Source of the DNA: Cytophagales bacterium
Lineage (GTDB): Bacteria; Bacteroidota; Bacteroidia; Cytophagales; Flammeovirgaceae
Reading direction: 5' to 3'
Length of the DNA stretch: 64,000 nucleotides
NCBI GenBank assembly: GCA_025056215.1
Contig: JANWWC010000004.1
Location: 248,001 to 312,000, forward strand
Notes under the pieces: generated by a model
The model's database searches: none
The model's input: the letters and a program-made list of their open reading frames with translations, nothing else
What the model was told of the DNA's origin: nothing
Made by a program: the position numbers and the translations under genes
In this document: positions 1 through 8,720 of the stretch, in pieces
Position numbering within the stretch: the stretch's first letter is position 1
Layout of the letters: the number at the start of each line of letters is the position of its first letter

Positions 1-2162
1 ATTTCTTCGCCAAATTGGTCGATGTATCCGTCAGTAGCTAAGAAATAGTGAGCTTTTTGGATTGGTAGTTCATGTTGGGTAAAAGATATTTCGTTAGAAT
101 CTGCATTTGCTCCAATTCTGTATTTGTCACCTTTGATTTGGGTAAGAGTGTTTTCTGTAATATAAAAAAGGTCCATTTTGGCACCCGCGTATGATATTTT
201 GCGATAGCTTCCAAAGATTCCCCTTTCTAATACACAGATGCCAATTTCTATGCTGTCTTGATGTTCGGTTTTATGTTGTTGTAAGAGAATTTTGAGTTCT
301 TGATGAAGTTTTCTTAAAATAATATTTGGCTGATAAGTTTGATGTTGAACAATAATTTCGTTAAGAAGGTTATGCCCGATTAAGCTCATGAAAGCACCTG
401 GTACGCCGTGTCCTGTACAGTCAGCCAAGGCGATACAAGTGGTTTGACTCCCATCGGCATGCAACTCGTGATGAAACCAATAAAAATCACCGCCTACAAC
501 GTCGCGCGGCTGAAAAAAAGCGAAATAAGAGGGTAATACTTTACGAATTTGTGCTACCTGTGGCAAAATGGCTTGTTGAACGCGTTGAGCGTAATAAATA
601 CTCTGTTGGATGTGGCGCAAGGTAGCTTTTATTTGTTTTTTTTGATTTTCAATTTGCTCGATGTAATGTTTTTGTTTTTCTGTTTCTTCTAAGAGTTCTT
701 TTAAATGCTGATGAGCTTTCGCGAGTTTCTCGCGTTGATTTTCAATTTCGAGGTGTTGCGCATGAAGCGTTTTTGCCATATTGTTGAAGGCTTTTGCTAA
801 GTTATGGATTTCATGTTGGTCATTTTCTGGTACGCTGATGTGGAAATTTCCTTGAGCTATCGCTCTTACTCCCTCTGAAAGTTGGCGAATAGGCTGGGTA
901 ACATTCTGAGCAAGTAAGACTATAGCGCCTATCATGGCTGCAAATAAGGCTACAATCCAAATGATCCATCGTTTTTGTAAAGTTTCTAAGTAAGAGAATA
1001 TTTCATCTATGTGTATTTGGGCTACCACTACCCAATCTACATCAGGAATTTTTAAAAATGTAGAAGACATCAACACTGATTTTCCGCGATAATCTACTCC
1101 CAGTCTTACAGTATCATTGAGGAGATCATGCGCAAAAGGTAGCAGTCGAATGCACGTTTTATGGAGTTGAATAGTGCGGATAGTAGTTTCAGGCAATCGC
1201 TGTTGTCGGAGAGTTTCTAAAAATTTTTGAGGATGCTCTAAAAATAATCTCGCATCGCTGCGAAAGGTACCATCATTTCCTACTAAGAATACTTCTCCAG
1301 TGAGTCCCATGCCTTGTTGTTGCCATTCCATGTTTCCTGTAAGTACAGCATTGATTTCATCTGGCGAGAGTTGCAGCACAAGGGTAGCTATTTTTACATT
1401 TTCATCGTAAATGGGAGCAGCCAAAAAAGCTGCAGGTGCGTCAAAAGAAGGCAGGTATAATTGAAAATCTGTCATTTTGACAGCTTCGCGCGTATGAGTT
1501 TGTTGGATTTCGCGCCACACCTGGGCGAGATGCGTATCTTGAAAATTTCCTTTTACCAAATTAGTAGCATAGTCGATTTCTTTGGTGAGCGAGTAGACAA
1601 TGTATCCTGTTTGATTATCGATAATGTACAAATCGTAATATCCGAAATGGTCGAGTAAACGTGCAAATTCTGCTTGGTATTTGTCGTGTACTGCTTTGTA
1701 GCGCGATGCATCTACTGCATTTTTTCGATTAGTTTTGTAATAGTATTGAAAATAAATGGTTTTGAAGTCTGTAGGAATAGCTGCCAGAAGTTCATTAGAT
1801 TGTGTTTGATAGATTTGTATTTTTTGTAGATTTTGTTTATAGAAATTTTCAATGCTCTGCCACATCTCGGCCGATACATCAGCATTTGTGATTGTATGAA
1901 AACTACTAATCAGTTCTTTTGCAGCAGTTTTTATTAATTCGGATTGAGCCAAATAAGAAATTTCACTTCTGCAATTTAAAAAGTAGTTTTGTAGTCGTTC
2001 TCTTTTGGTTTCTTTGAGAGCATTCAGACGGTTTTGAGCTTGTTGTAAAAGTTCTTCGCGTGTAGAGCGATACTGAATATACATCCAAACAATACACGGC
2101 GAAAGGCTGACAATAAGAAAGTAAGTAAATATTTTGTGGCTTATTTTTTTAAATTTTATCAT
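1..2162 (-). CDS. Membrane sensor PP2C/SpoIIE-type serine phosphatase (3' end off window)
   Basis: About 720 codons read leftward from ATG at 2162 and run off the left edge without a stop. Order seen in the translation: a membrane segment near residues 10-27, a long extracytoplasmic sensor region of about 300 residues resembling a dCache-like fold, a second membrane segment (WIIWIVALFAAMIGA), a HAMP-like linker (TQPIRQLSEG), a coiled coil, then a SpoIIE/PP2C phosphatase domain. Metal-binding phosphatase motifs are visible: VVGGDFYWF, ADCTGHGVPGAF and, close to the edge, ATDGYIDQF. In this family such proteins dephosphorylate a serine on an anti-sigma antagonist-like partner. The gene is divergent from a SiaB-type kinase (128-base gap), which suggests a phosphatase/kinase partner switch like SiaA/SiaB of Pseudomonas. 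The ligand is unknown. Confidence 0.9.
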   Translation of the reverse strand, partial: MIKFKKISHKIFTYFLIVSLSPCIVWMYIQYRSTREELLQQAQNRLNALKETKRERLQNYFLNCRSEISYLAQSELIKTAAKELISSFHTITNADVSAEMWQSIENFYKQNLQKIQIYQTQSNELLAAIPTDFKTIYFQYYYKTNRKNAVDASRYKAVHDKYQAEFARLLDHFGYYDLYIIDNQTGYIVYSLTKEIDYATNLVKGNFQDTHLAQVWREIQQTHTREAVKMTDFQLYLPSFDAPAAFLAAPIYDENVKIATLVLQLSPDEINAVLTGNMEWQQQGMGLTGEVFLVGNDGTFRSDARLFLEHPQKFLETLRQQRLPETTIRTIQLHKTCIRLLPFAHDLLNDTVRLGVDYRGKSVLMSSTFLKIPDVDWVVVAQIHIDEIFSYLETLQKRWIIWIVALFAAMIGAIVLLAQNVTQPIRQLSEGVRAIAQGNFHISVPENDQHEIHNLAKAFNNMAKTLHAQHLEIENQREKLAKAHQHLKELLEETEKQKHYIEQIENQKKQIKATLRHIQQSIYYAQRVQQAILPQVAQIRKVLPSYFAFFQPRDVVGGDFYWFHHELHADGSQTTCIALADCTGHGVPGAFMSLIGHNLLNEIIVQHQTYQPNIILRKLHQELKILLQQHKTEHQDSIEIGICVLERGIFGSYRKISYAGAKMDLFYITENTLTQIKGDKYRIGANADSNEISFTQHELPIQKAHYFLATDGYIDQFGEE

Positions 2163-2290
2163 GCGCAAACATATTTAAAACGAAAATTAGAATTTTTTAT
2201 TTAGCAAATAAAAATTACACAAAACACAATCTATCAAATCGTTTTTGCGTAATATAAAAAAATGGTCTTTACTTAAAATTTTTTTTACTT

Positions 2291-2851
2291 ATGGAATTGG
2301 ACATTCGTTTTACGAAATCGATTTTGGATTTTTACGAAGAAATGACCCGAAGTGGAATGTCACTCGTATATTTTGGTGATTTTTCTCAGCAAATTACCAA
2401 AATGTTTACCTCCATGGCAGAAGATATGATGGAAATTAACAATGAAAGCAAAAGTGTTCAAAGAAAAATGTATCATGCCATGGTAGAAATTTTGCAAAAT
2501 CTTCAAAAGCACTCTGAAGAGTTTGAAGATAGAAATGCAGGAAGAGGGCTTTTTATTATCGGAAAAGACGAAGAAAATTACTATATTATCACATGTAATA
2601 AAATCGCAAAAGAAGACGTAGATGCTCTTTCTTTGAGGATTAACAAAATTAACATGGCTACCAAAGAAGAGCTTAAACAAATGTATATGGACCAACTCAA
2701 ATACGGCTCTTTATCTTCTAAAAATACTGCTGGATTAGGATTGATAGATATTGCAAGGAAAACAGGACAAAAGTATTCTTTTCACTTTCTTCCTTTGGAT
2801 AAGAAGTACAGTTTTTTTATTTTAAAAGTGCAAGTAAGTTTACTCTCTTAA
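2291..2851 (+). CDS. SiaB-family (DUF6272-like) protein kinase
   Basis: A 186-residue soluble protein without signal peptide or membrane segments. It resembles the SiaB/DUF6272 family, a GHKL-type fold whose Pseudomonas member phosphorylates the DUF1987 protein SiaC. Visible GHKL-like features are the helix MYHAMVEILQNLQKHSEE, the segment GRGLFIIG and the later NTAGLGLIDIARKTG. The N-box and glycine motifs are weak, as is usual for this family, so the assignment rests on overall pattern. It is divergent from a membrane SpoIIE-type phosphatase, the expected antagonist. No DUF1987 (SiaC) gene is in the window; it could lie beyond the left edge. A rho-independent terminator follows directly. Confidence 0.72.
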   Translation: MELDIRFTKSILDFYEEMTRSGMSLVYFGDFSQQITKMFTSMAEDMMEINNESKSVQRKMYHAMVEILQNLQKHSEEFEDRNAGRGLFIIGKDEENYYIITCNKIAKEDVDALSLRINKINMATKEELKQMYMDQLKYGSLSSKNTAGLGLIDIARKTGQKYSFHFLPLDKKYSFFILKVQVSLLS

Positions 2852-2861
2852 AAGAAAATCA

Positions 2862-2891
2862 GAGGCTGTTTATAGAACTGTCTCGTTTTTT
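2862..2891 (+). terminator. Rho-independent terminator after the SiaB-like gene
   Basis: GAGGCTGTT (2862-2870), loop TATAG, AACTGTCTC (2876-2884) pair with one mismatch and one G-T wobble, then a T-rich tract GTTTTTTG. It overlaps the 3' end of the convergent gene that stops at 2870. Confidence 0.65.
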
Positions 2892-3238
2892 GTTTTATGA
2901 ACATTTTCCTCAATTTCTGAGAAAATAATTCCTGAGCGATAACAAATTTCATTGAGATCTAAGACATACTTTGCACCACTCAAAAGTTCTTGTAGAAGAA
3001 TAATTTGAGCAATAGGTACTTTGAAGTTGAAGCCTTTGCAAGCAATTATCAAGTAATCAGACTTTTGCGAAACATCGAGCAACATCTCTACAATGTTAGC
3101 GCGACTAACTTGCTTACACAGCAATTTAAACTGGGTAACGCATGTTTTACAAGAAAAACAACTTGTTTGAATGGAAATCGCTCGTTCGTTATCGTCTTGA
3201 TAAATTTTCCCTAAAGCGTTTTCAAACAAAAGTATCAT
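2870..3238 (-). CDS. Small hypothetical protein with CxxC motif
   Basis: I do not recognise this protein firmly. It is 122 residues from ATG at 3238 (an in-frame TTG at 3253 would add five residues). It has no signal peptide. A CFSCKTC motif near residues 27-33 and a further Cys (LLCK) suggest a small metal- or redox-sensitive N-terminal part. The rest is alternating hydrophobic. It vaguely resembles the small Bacteroidota DUF6686 family, which I cannot confirm. It converges with the SiaB-like gene and is followed leftward by that gene's terminator region. Confidence 0.6.
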   Translation of the reverse strand: MILLFENALGKIYQDDNERAISIQTSCFSCKTCVTQFKLLCKQVSRANIVEMLLDVSQKSDYLIIACKGFNFKVPIAQIILLQELLSGAKYVLDLNEICYRSGIIFSEIEENVHKTKNETVL

Positions 3239-3309
3239 CTGACGGGTTTTCAAAAATCTAAAAGCAAAAATGAAAATAATTTAGATTAAATCAAAATAAA
3301 ATTAAAAAT

Positions 3310-3891
3310 TCATTTCAGGGAACACGTCCAGTTGAGCAACATTTCTAAGCCAAATTCAGTAAGGGCTGCTTCGGGGTGAAATTGAATTCCGCAAATGGGC
3401 AAATGAGCATGTTCAAATGCCATGAGTTCGCCTTCATCGGTCCAAGCGGTAGGAATTAAAGTAGGAGGCAAATTTTGTAGAATCAAAGAGTGATAGCGAA
3501 CTACTTTTATTTCAGTGGGGAGATTTCGGAACAGAGTACTATTAGGTTCACATGTAATTTTAGAAATTTTTCCGTGCATCGGGCGGCGCGCTTTGCAAAG
3601 GGTAGCCCCAAAATACAAGCCTAATGCTTGATGTCCCAAGCAGACTCCTAAAATAGGAAGACAATTTGCGTATATCTCAAGAATATTCATTAGCTGATTC
3701 GCGTCTTGGGGGCGAGAAGGACCCGGTGAGAGTACTATTCCATCGTATCTTTCAGTTTGATAGTCGGATAACGCTAAATTATTGCGAAGTACTTTGCACG
3801 TAACCCCTGTTCTGAGTAGATAATCGGTGAGTAAGTAGGTGAAGGAATCAAAATTATCTATCACAAGAATTTTTTTTTGACTTCTTATCAT
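3310..3891 (-). CDS. pabA: Aminodeoxychorismate/anthranilate synthase glutaminase subunit
   Basis: Class I glutamine amidotransferase of 193 residues from ATG at 3891; the longer frame to 3924 adds residues upstream of the usual ILVIDNFDSFT start and is less likely. Catalytic Cys84 lies in GVCLGHQALG and the His/Glu pair in QFHPEAA. LSPGPSRP forms the usual oxyanion-side loop. The protein supplies ammonia from glutamine to a chorismate-using synthase. It stands alone, with no trpE, trpD or pabB next to it, so folate (pabA) or a dual trp/pab role is more likely than a dedicated trpG; sequence alone cannot separate them. It is divergent from glmM with about 80 bases between. Confidence 0.85.
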   Translation of the reverse strand: MIRSQKKILVIDNFDSFTYLLTDYLLRTGVTCKVLRNNLALSDYQTERYDGIVLSPGPSRPQDANQLMNILEIYANCLPILGVCLGHQALGLYFGATLCKARRPMHGKISKITCEPNSTLFRNLPTEIKVVRYHSLILQNLPPTLIPTAWTDEGELMAFEHAHLPICGIQFHPEAALTEFGLEMLLNWTCSLK

Positions 3892-3939
3892 TGTATATTT
3901 AGGGATGTCGAATCCTTTTAACAATTTTACGGAGATTTT

Positions 3940-3947
3940 TATATTTG
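3940..3947 (+). promoter_or_regulatory. Bacteroidota -7 element (TATATTTG) before glmM
   Basis: TATATTTG matches TAnnTTTG and lies 26 bases before the glmM start codon. I see no good TTG element 19-20 bases upstream, so this is only a partial match. Confidence 0.45.
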
Positions 3948-3972
3948 CAACTTAAAACAACCAAATAAAACT

Positions 3973-5373
3973 GTGGCTCTTATAAAGTCTATTTCTGGAA
4001 TTCGTGGAACAATAGGAGGACGTCAAGGCGAATGTCTTACTCCCATCGACGTAGTTAGATATACGGCCGCTTTTGCTGAATGGATTATTCGCTCTGAAAG
4101 AAGAAAGCGAGTTGTGATTGGGCGAGATGCGCGCATCTCGGGTGAAATCTTGGCAGAATTGGTCAGTGCCACTTTGCGAGGCATGGGGCTTGATGTGATT
4201 AATTTAGGACTTGTTCCGACACCTACAGTAGAATTAGCAGTAATAATGGAGCAAGCAGGTGGCGGAATTGTTCTTACGGCTAGTCATAACCCAGCTAATT
4301 GGAATGCTCTTAAATTACTGAATGAAAAGGGAGAGTTTATATCTGATGAAGACGGTAAAACAATATATGAAATTGCTCAATTTGATAATTATGTTTTTGC
4401 GCCTAACAAAGATTTAGGCGAGGAATATACAGATGATAGCTACATCGATAAGCATATCGAAAAAATTCTCGAACTGCCATTAGTAGATGTAGAAGCCATT
4501 CGTAGAAAACAATTCAGAATCATTGTAGACGCTGTAAATTCAGTAGGAGGCAAAGCAGTCCCTAAACTTCTTAAGGCATTAGGTGTACTACAAATAGAAG
4601 AGCTTTATTGTGAACCTAATGGAAGGTTTGCCCACAATCCTGAGCCGCTTCCCGAAAATCTGACGGTTATTTGTTCTAAACTCGAAATGGGCAATTATCA
4701 TTTGGGCATAGTAGTAGATCCTGATGTAGATAGGTTAGCTTTTATTTGTGAAGATGGAACTCCTTTTGGAGAAGAGTACACCTTAGTAGCAGTAGCAGAT
4801 TACGTTTTGCAGAACAGACCCGGGAATACGGTTTCTAATCTTTCTTCTACGCGTGCCCTTGCAGATGTTACTCGCAAATACGGCTATGAACATTATCAAT
4901 CGGCAGTGGGAGAAGTAAATGTAGTTCAAAAAATGAAAGAAGTAGGAGCGGTTATTGGAGGAGAAGGAAACGGCGGAGTTATCTATCCAGAGCTTCACTA
5001 CGGTCGCGATGCACTGGTAGGGATTGCTCTTTTCCTATCGCACTTGGCAAAGTTCAACGGCTCTGCTAAGATGTTGCGCTTGCGCTATCCGAATTATTAT
5101 ATCTCTAAAAACAAAATAGAACTTTCGCCAGAAGTGGATATCGACCATATTTTGTTCAAAATTCAGGAGCGCTACAAACAACAACCCCAAAATACAATAG
5201 ACGGATTAAAAATAGAATTTCAAAAAGAGTGGGTGCATTTGAGGCGTTCTAATACAGAGCCTATTATTAGAATTTATGCTGAGTCTGAATCGGTAGTTAC
5301 AGCAGATAATTTAGCTAAAAAGCTTATGCTCGATATCAAAGAGATTCTCAACGAGCCGATTTCTCTAAAGTAA
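3973..5373 (+). CDS. glmM: Phosphoglucosamine mutase
   Basis: A 466-residue alpha-D-phosphohexomutase starting with GTG at 3973. Active-site features in order: the phosphoserine loop TASHNP (Ser104), the metal-binding loop DPDVDR, the sugar-binding loop GEGNGGV and the C-terminal phosphate-binding loop RRSNTEPIIRIYAE. The family converts glucosamine-6-P to glucosamine-1-P for UDP-GlcNAc, feeding peptidoglycan and LPS. The GRDAR segment and overall length fit the GlmM-type group found in Bacteroidota and archaea; phosphoglucomutase/phosphomannomutase activity cannot be excluded. The gene stands alone, downstream of a TATATTTG element and 64 bases before yqgE. Confidence 0.9.
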   Translation: MALIKSISGIRGTIGGRQGECLTPIDVVRYTAAFAEWIIRSERRKRVVIGRDARISGEILAELVSATLRGMGLDVINLGLVPTPTVELAVIMEQAGGGIVLTASHNPANWNALKLLNEKGEFISDEDGKTIYEIAQFDNYVFAPNKDLGEEYTDDSYIDKHIEKILELPLVDVEAIRRKQFRIIVDAVNSVGGKAVPKLLKALGVLQIEELYCEPNGRFAHNPEPLPENLTVICSKLEMGNYHLGIVVDPDVDRLAFICEDGTPFGEEYTLVAVADYVLQNRPGNTVSNLSSTRALADVTRKYGYEHYQSAVGEVNVVQKMKEVGAVIGGEGNGGVIYPELHYGRDALVGIALFLSHLAKFNGSAKMLRLRYPNYYISKNKIELSPEVDIDHILFKIQERYKQQPQNTIDGLKIEFQKEWVHLRRSNTEPIIRIYAESESVVTADNLAKKLMLDIKEILNEPISLK

Positions 5374-5437
5374 TGTATGAAACTGTTATGGAAATGTTTT
5401 CGTACTTATTTCATGTATAAAGTCTTTTCTTTTCAAT

Positions 5438-6019
5438 ATGAAAGAATTATTTCCTGGAAGGCTTAATAAAAGTAATTACGTTACAAAAGGCGATCTTCTT
5501 TTAGCATCTCCTTTTTTAGAAGATCCTTACTTTGAACGTTCTGTTGTATTGTTATGTGAGCATAGAGAATCGGAAGGTAGCTTTGGGCTCATTCTAAATA
5601 AAGTGGCTACCATCGATATTTCCACTCTTGAAGAATCAGAACATTTAGAAAACAATCTTTTCATGGGAGGTCCCGTAGAACGGAATACACTTCATTTCAT
5701 TCATCGTTTTGCTGATATCAAAAATTCTATTCCTGTAAAAGATGGAATATTTTGGGGAGGAGATTATGAGCAACTTAAATCTTACCATAATTTAGGATTG
5801 GTTAATTCATCGAACTGTCGTTTTTTTGTAGGTTATAGCGGTTGGGCACCCGGGCAACTCAAAGAAGAAATCGAGCAAGAAACTTGGATTATTGCTCGAA
5901 ATCAGCTTTCTCTTCTTTTCGAACTTCCGGCTCAAGAACTATGGCAACGCATCTTAAGAGAAATGGGTGGAAAGTATCGTGCAATGTCTCATTTTCCTGC
6001 AAATGCTCAACTTAACTAA
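5438..6019 (+). CDS. yqgE: YqgE/AlgH family protein
   Basis: 193 residues, matching the usual length of the YqgE/AlgH (DUF179) family. Conserved blocks are visible: GDLLLASPFLEDPYFERSVV near residues 20-37, GSFGLILNK, FMGGPVE, and GYSGWAPGQLKEEIEQ in the C-terminal half. The family is cytosolic and has no firmly established biochemical role; AlgH was first described as a transcriptional regulator in Pseudomonas. The gene is read in the same direction as glmM, and a strong hairpin follows its stop codon. Confidence 0.92.
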   Translation: MKELFPGRLNKSNYVTKGDLLLASPFLEDPYFERSVVLLCEHRESEGSFGLILNKVATIDISTLEESEHLENNLFMGGPVERNTLHFIHRFADIKNSIPVKDGIFWGGDYEQLKSYHNLGLVNSSNCRFFVGYSGWAPGQLKEEIEQETWIIARNQLSLLFELPAQELWQRILREMGGKYRAMSHFPANAQLN

Positions 6020-6062
6020 AATGCGCGTTTCTGTAGGAATGAGAATCGCAGAAAGCGCATTT
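6019..6062. terminator. Strong hairpin between convergent yqgE and the transaldolase gene
   Basis: AAATGCGC (6019-6026) and TTTCTG (6028-6033) pair with CAGAAA (6049-6054) and GCGCATTT (6055-6062), a 14-bp stem with one bulged base. It overlaps the yqgE stop codon. Position between convergent genes suggests a bidirectional terminator, although neither side carries a long T-run. Confidence 0.6.
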
Positions 6063-6084
6063 CAAAAATAAGAGCAATATTCTT

Positions 6085-6741
6085 TTACTCCATCTTTTTG
6101 GCGTCCTCCAAAAATTTGGACAATCCTACATCGGTAAGTGGATGCTTGAGAAGCTGCAAAATAGGAGTAAGCGGACATGTAACGACGTCAGCACCTATTT
6201 TGGCGCATTCTATAATATGCATTGGATGTCGAATTGAAGCTGCAAGCACCTCTGTTTGGAAGCCATGTACTTCGTAGATATTTACAATATCTTCAATGAG
6301 AGAAAGTCCGTTAGTAGAGACGTCATCTAAACGTCCGATAAAAGGAGAAACGTATTTTGCGCCTGCTTTCGCTGCTAAAATAGCCTGTCCTGCCGAGAAA
6401 ACGAGAGTGCAGTTTGTAGGAATCTTGTGATCTGCAAAATACTTAATAGCTTTTACGCCGTCTTTTATCATGGGTACTTTTACTACAATATTAGGAGCAA
6501 TTTTAGCGAGCTCTTCTCCTTCTTTTACGATGGATGCAAAATCTGTAGAAATCACTTCTGCACTTACATCGCCATGTTTTACAATGTCGCATATGGCTTT
6601 ATAATGGGCTATAATATTTGCCTTTCCTTTAATGCCTTCTTTTGCCATCAAAGAAGGATTGGTAGTTACGCCATCTAAGATGCCGAGTTCGTGTGCTTCT
6701 TGAATCTCTTTTAAATTAGCGGTATCAATAAAGAATTTCAT
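6085..6741 (-). CDS. fsa: Fructose-6-phosphate aldolase / transaldolase-like protein
   Basis: 218 residues, the length of the short TalC/FSA transaldolase group. Seen: the N-terminal MKFFIDTANLKEI, the GVTTNPSLM motif, the Schiff-base lysine in VVKVPM (about Lys88), TLVFSAGQAILAAKAGA and FIGRLDD. Members act either as transaldolase (pentose-phosphate pathway) or as fructose-6-phosphate aldolase; short proteins of this type in Bacteroidota often provide transaldolase activity, but the sequence does not decide between them. It is cytosolic, transcribed alone and converges on yqgE. Confidence 0.9.
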   Translation of the reverse strand: MKFFIDTANLKEIQEAHELGILDGVTTNPSLMAKEGIKGKANIIAHYKAICDIVKHGDVSAEVISTDFASIVKEGEELAKIAPNIVVKVPMIKDGVKAIKYFADHKIPTNCTLVFSAGQAILAAKAGAKYVSPFIGRLDDVSTNGLSLIEDIVNIYEVHGFQTEVLAASIRHPMHIIECAKIGADVVTCPLTPILQLLKHPLTDVGLSKFLEDAKKME

Positions 6742-6837
6742 CTGAACTGAGGATTTTAATACTTCAATTGCGAATTAAATAGAAAAAACTTAGTGGCTAA
6801 AAAAATTTGTATGAAACTTCTTAAGAGATTGTTCAAT

Positions 6838-8382
6838 TCAATATTCCATGGTAGTGATTCTGAGTCTTCGTTCGGTGGTGGCAGCGGTTTCTTGCACAGG
6901 CTTGAACCCGCGCGTTTTGACAAGCGTATTTTTAAAATCTTCTCGAATAAATTTGTAACCATAGATAGTTTCGGTCTGCAAAGGTTCAAAAGCTTGAGTT
7001 TGAGCATTGAGTTGTAAGGTTTCTACGCCAAAAGGCTCAGAGCATTCGAATTCGTAAGGCAACTCATAAACTTTATTAACATTTTCAGGGGAAACATAAT
7101 AGTTGTCCAACAAGAGCACTTTTTCTCCATCTGCTAAGTGATAAATTACTCTCAGGAAACATTCGCGATTAGCTTTTACGTACAGTTTCATGCGTTCTCC
7201 TTTTACGAAGATTAGGTTACTTTCTCCTTTATTGGTCCAAATTTGTACTTGTAATCCTCCTCCTGAGATTTGTCCTTTTTGAAATTCTTTAGCTTGATTA
7301 TAGATTTCATCAAAGTTCTCGGGTTTAAATTCTATTTTGTTCTGAGCAAGATAGGACAAAGGAATGCGAGCTTCAGCAGCTGCGATGGCTTGTTTGGATT
7401 GGGATTCTCTCAAGACTACTTTGATTTTGAGAGAATTATTTTCATCGCGATACGTACCTGTGAGCGTATATTCTTCTTTATAAGTTCCTGAAGAAGGAAT
7501 CGCTTGAGAAGATACGCGAAATCCTCCTACAGTAACTAATTTATTTTCTAATTCAGTTTGAAATCTTCTCGAGAAATGACTGGCAATTTCAGAGTCTGCA
7601 TACGTAAGAGGCAACAAGCGAATGGTTCCTTGTAATCCATTTTCTTTTTGGAGTTTTAAGCTGTTTGCAATAAAAAAGGCGGCATCTTCGAGATCTTCCA
7701 TTTCGCTTTGGGCAAGCATTTCAATTTCTGAACGCACTTTTTCCTTCTCTGCTTGATACTGTTCAATCCCTAAATCGTTATTGCGCGCGCCTAAGGCGAT
7801 AAGCAAGGTGTGAAGATTTTCAATTTCTGCATATAGTGGATAAATTTCCATGTAAGTTTTGAGAGCGAGTTGTTTTTGACCCTTTTGAGCAAAATTCTGA
7901 GCAGTAGCTATTTTTTGCTGCATGGCAGAGAGGTAATTGCTTAATTTGGCATAAGTAGATTCGCGTACTTGCATTTTTTTGGCGTAACAAAAGGCGTACG
8001 CAATGCCTTTTTTTTCGTCGTAATATGTTTCTGTTTTTAGCCCAGCAATATCTACATTAGTGTAAGCGCTGCTAATGTTTTGAAAATATTCATGGGTTTT
8101 TGCATCGAGATTTTCGATATTCATCATAGAGATACTTTTGATGTTGACTTGCACAGACTGTGATAGCTCAGTGCGCGCTGCTGCTTTTTGTTTGTCTAAA
8201 AATTGATGTAAATCTTCTCCTTTAGGAATGACTTGTGCCGAATAACCTATTAAATACTGTGATTCAGGATAATTAGCGAGACGTTCTCGATAGTCGATCC
8301 AGTTGGGTTTTTCATCTCGTTGGGCATAATTTTGCCCTATTAAAAACAGCATGAAAGCTATAAAGTTATGTATCTGTTTCAT
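6838..8382 (-). CDS. Secreted LPP20-like protein with C-terminal DUF4384-like domain
   Basis: 514 residues with a signal peptide (MKQIHNFIAFMLFLIG, cleavage near NYAQ). Residues about 20-160 resemble the LPP20 lipoprotein fold: a PNW start, YLIGYSAQ, AARTELSQSVQVNIKS and a later YAFCYAKK segment. There is no lipobox Cys, so it is probably periplasmic. A middle coiled region follows, then a region reminiscent of curli-biogenesis-type secretion domains. Residues about 395-480 (FVKGERMKLYVKANRECFLRV, then LLDNYYV and the ETIYGYKF block) resemble DUF4384, often found in envelope-associated Bacteroidota proteins. Function unknown. It is transcribed divergently from the glucosaminidase. Confidence 0.7.
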   Translation of the reverse strand: MKQIHNFIAFMLFLIGQNYAQRDEKPNWIDYRERLANYPESQYLIGYSAQVIPKGEDLHQFLDKQKAAARTELSQSVQVNIKSISMMNIENLDAKTHEYFQNISSAYTNVDIAGLKTETYYDEKKGIAYAFCYAKKMQVRESTYAKLSNYLSAMQQKIATAQNFAQKGQKQLALKTYMEIYPLYAEIENLHTLLIALGARNNDLGIEQYQAEKEKVRSEIEMLAQSEMEDLEDAAFFIANSLKLQKENGLQGTIRLLPLTYADSEIASHFSRRFQTELENKLVTVGGFRVSSQAIPSSGTYKEEYTLTGTYRDENNSLKIKVVLRESQSKQAIAAAEARIPLSYLAQNKIEFKPENFDEIYNQAKEFQKGQISGGGLQVQIWTNKGESNLIFVKGERMKLYVKANRECFLRVIYHLADGEKVLLLDNYYVSPENVNKVYELPYEFECSEPFGVETLQLNAQTQAFEPLQTETIYGYKFIREDFKNTLVKTRGFKPVQETAATTERRLRITTMEY

Positions 8383-8581
8383 ACCTTTTTGTATTTTCTT
8401 ATAACAACTTAATTCTTATCATGACGATGCTACAGTGCGAAAAATTCCATAAATATTTACAATTTTTTTAATGTTTTTTTACAAAAGCTTCAAGTTTTAT
8501 TTTTTCCGAGTGTTTCGTTTATCTAATCAGTATTTTCTCGCTATTGCATGCATCAAATAAAATTCTGAAGCTGAAAAAGGG

Positions 8582-8625
8582 GTTCTCTATGTCTTTAGAG
8601 AACTTAGTTTATTTTTTTATTTTTT
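8582..8625 (+). terminator. Orphan terminator-like hairpin between divergent genes
   Basis: GTTCTCTA (8582-8589) and TAGAGAAC (8596-8603) form a perfect 8-bp stem with a 6-base loop, followed by TTAGTTTATTTTTTTATTTTTT. It reads as a plus-strand terminator, yet no plus-strand gene lies upstream: 8383-8581 holds no gene I can see and starts at the divergent gene on the other strand. On the minus strand the stem is followed by CCCCTTTTTC. Confidence 0.6.
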
Positions 8626-8648
8626 GATTAAAAAATTAAACATTTTTG

Positions 8649-8678
8649 TTGAATTTTTTGTAATAATTTGTAACTTTG
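8649..8678 (+). promoter_or_regulatory. Bacteroidota housekeeping promoter for the glucosaminidase gene
   Basis: TTG (8649-8651), 19 bases, then TAACTTTG (8671-8678), an exact match to the consensus with correct spacing. Transcription would start near 8683, giving a leader of about 38 bases before ATG at 8721. Confidence 0.7.
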
Positions 8679-8720
8679 TTTCATAAATCAACATTGTTTG
8701 TATTTTAATTTAACAAAGTT

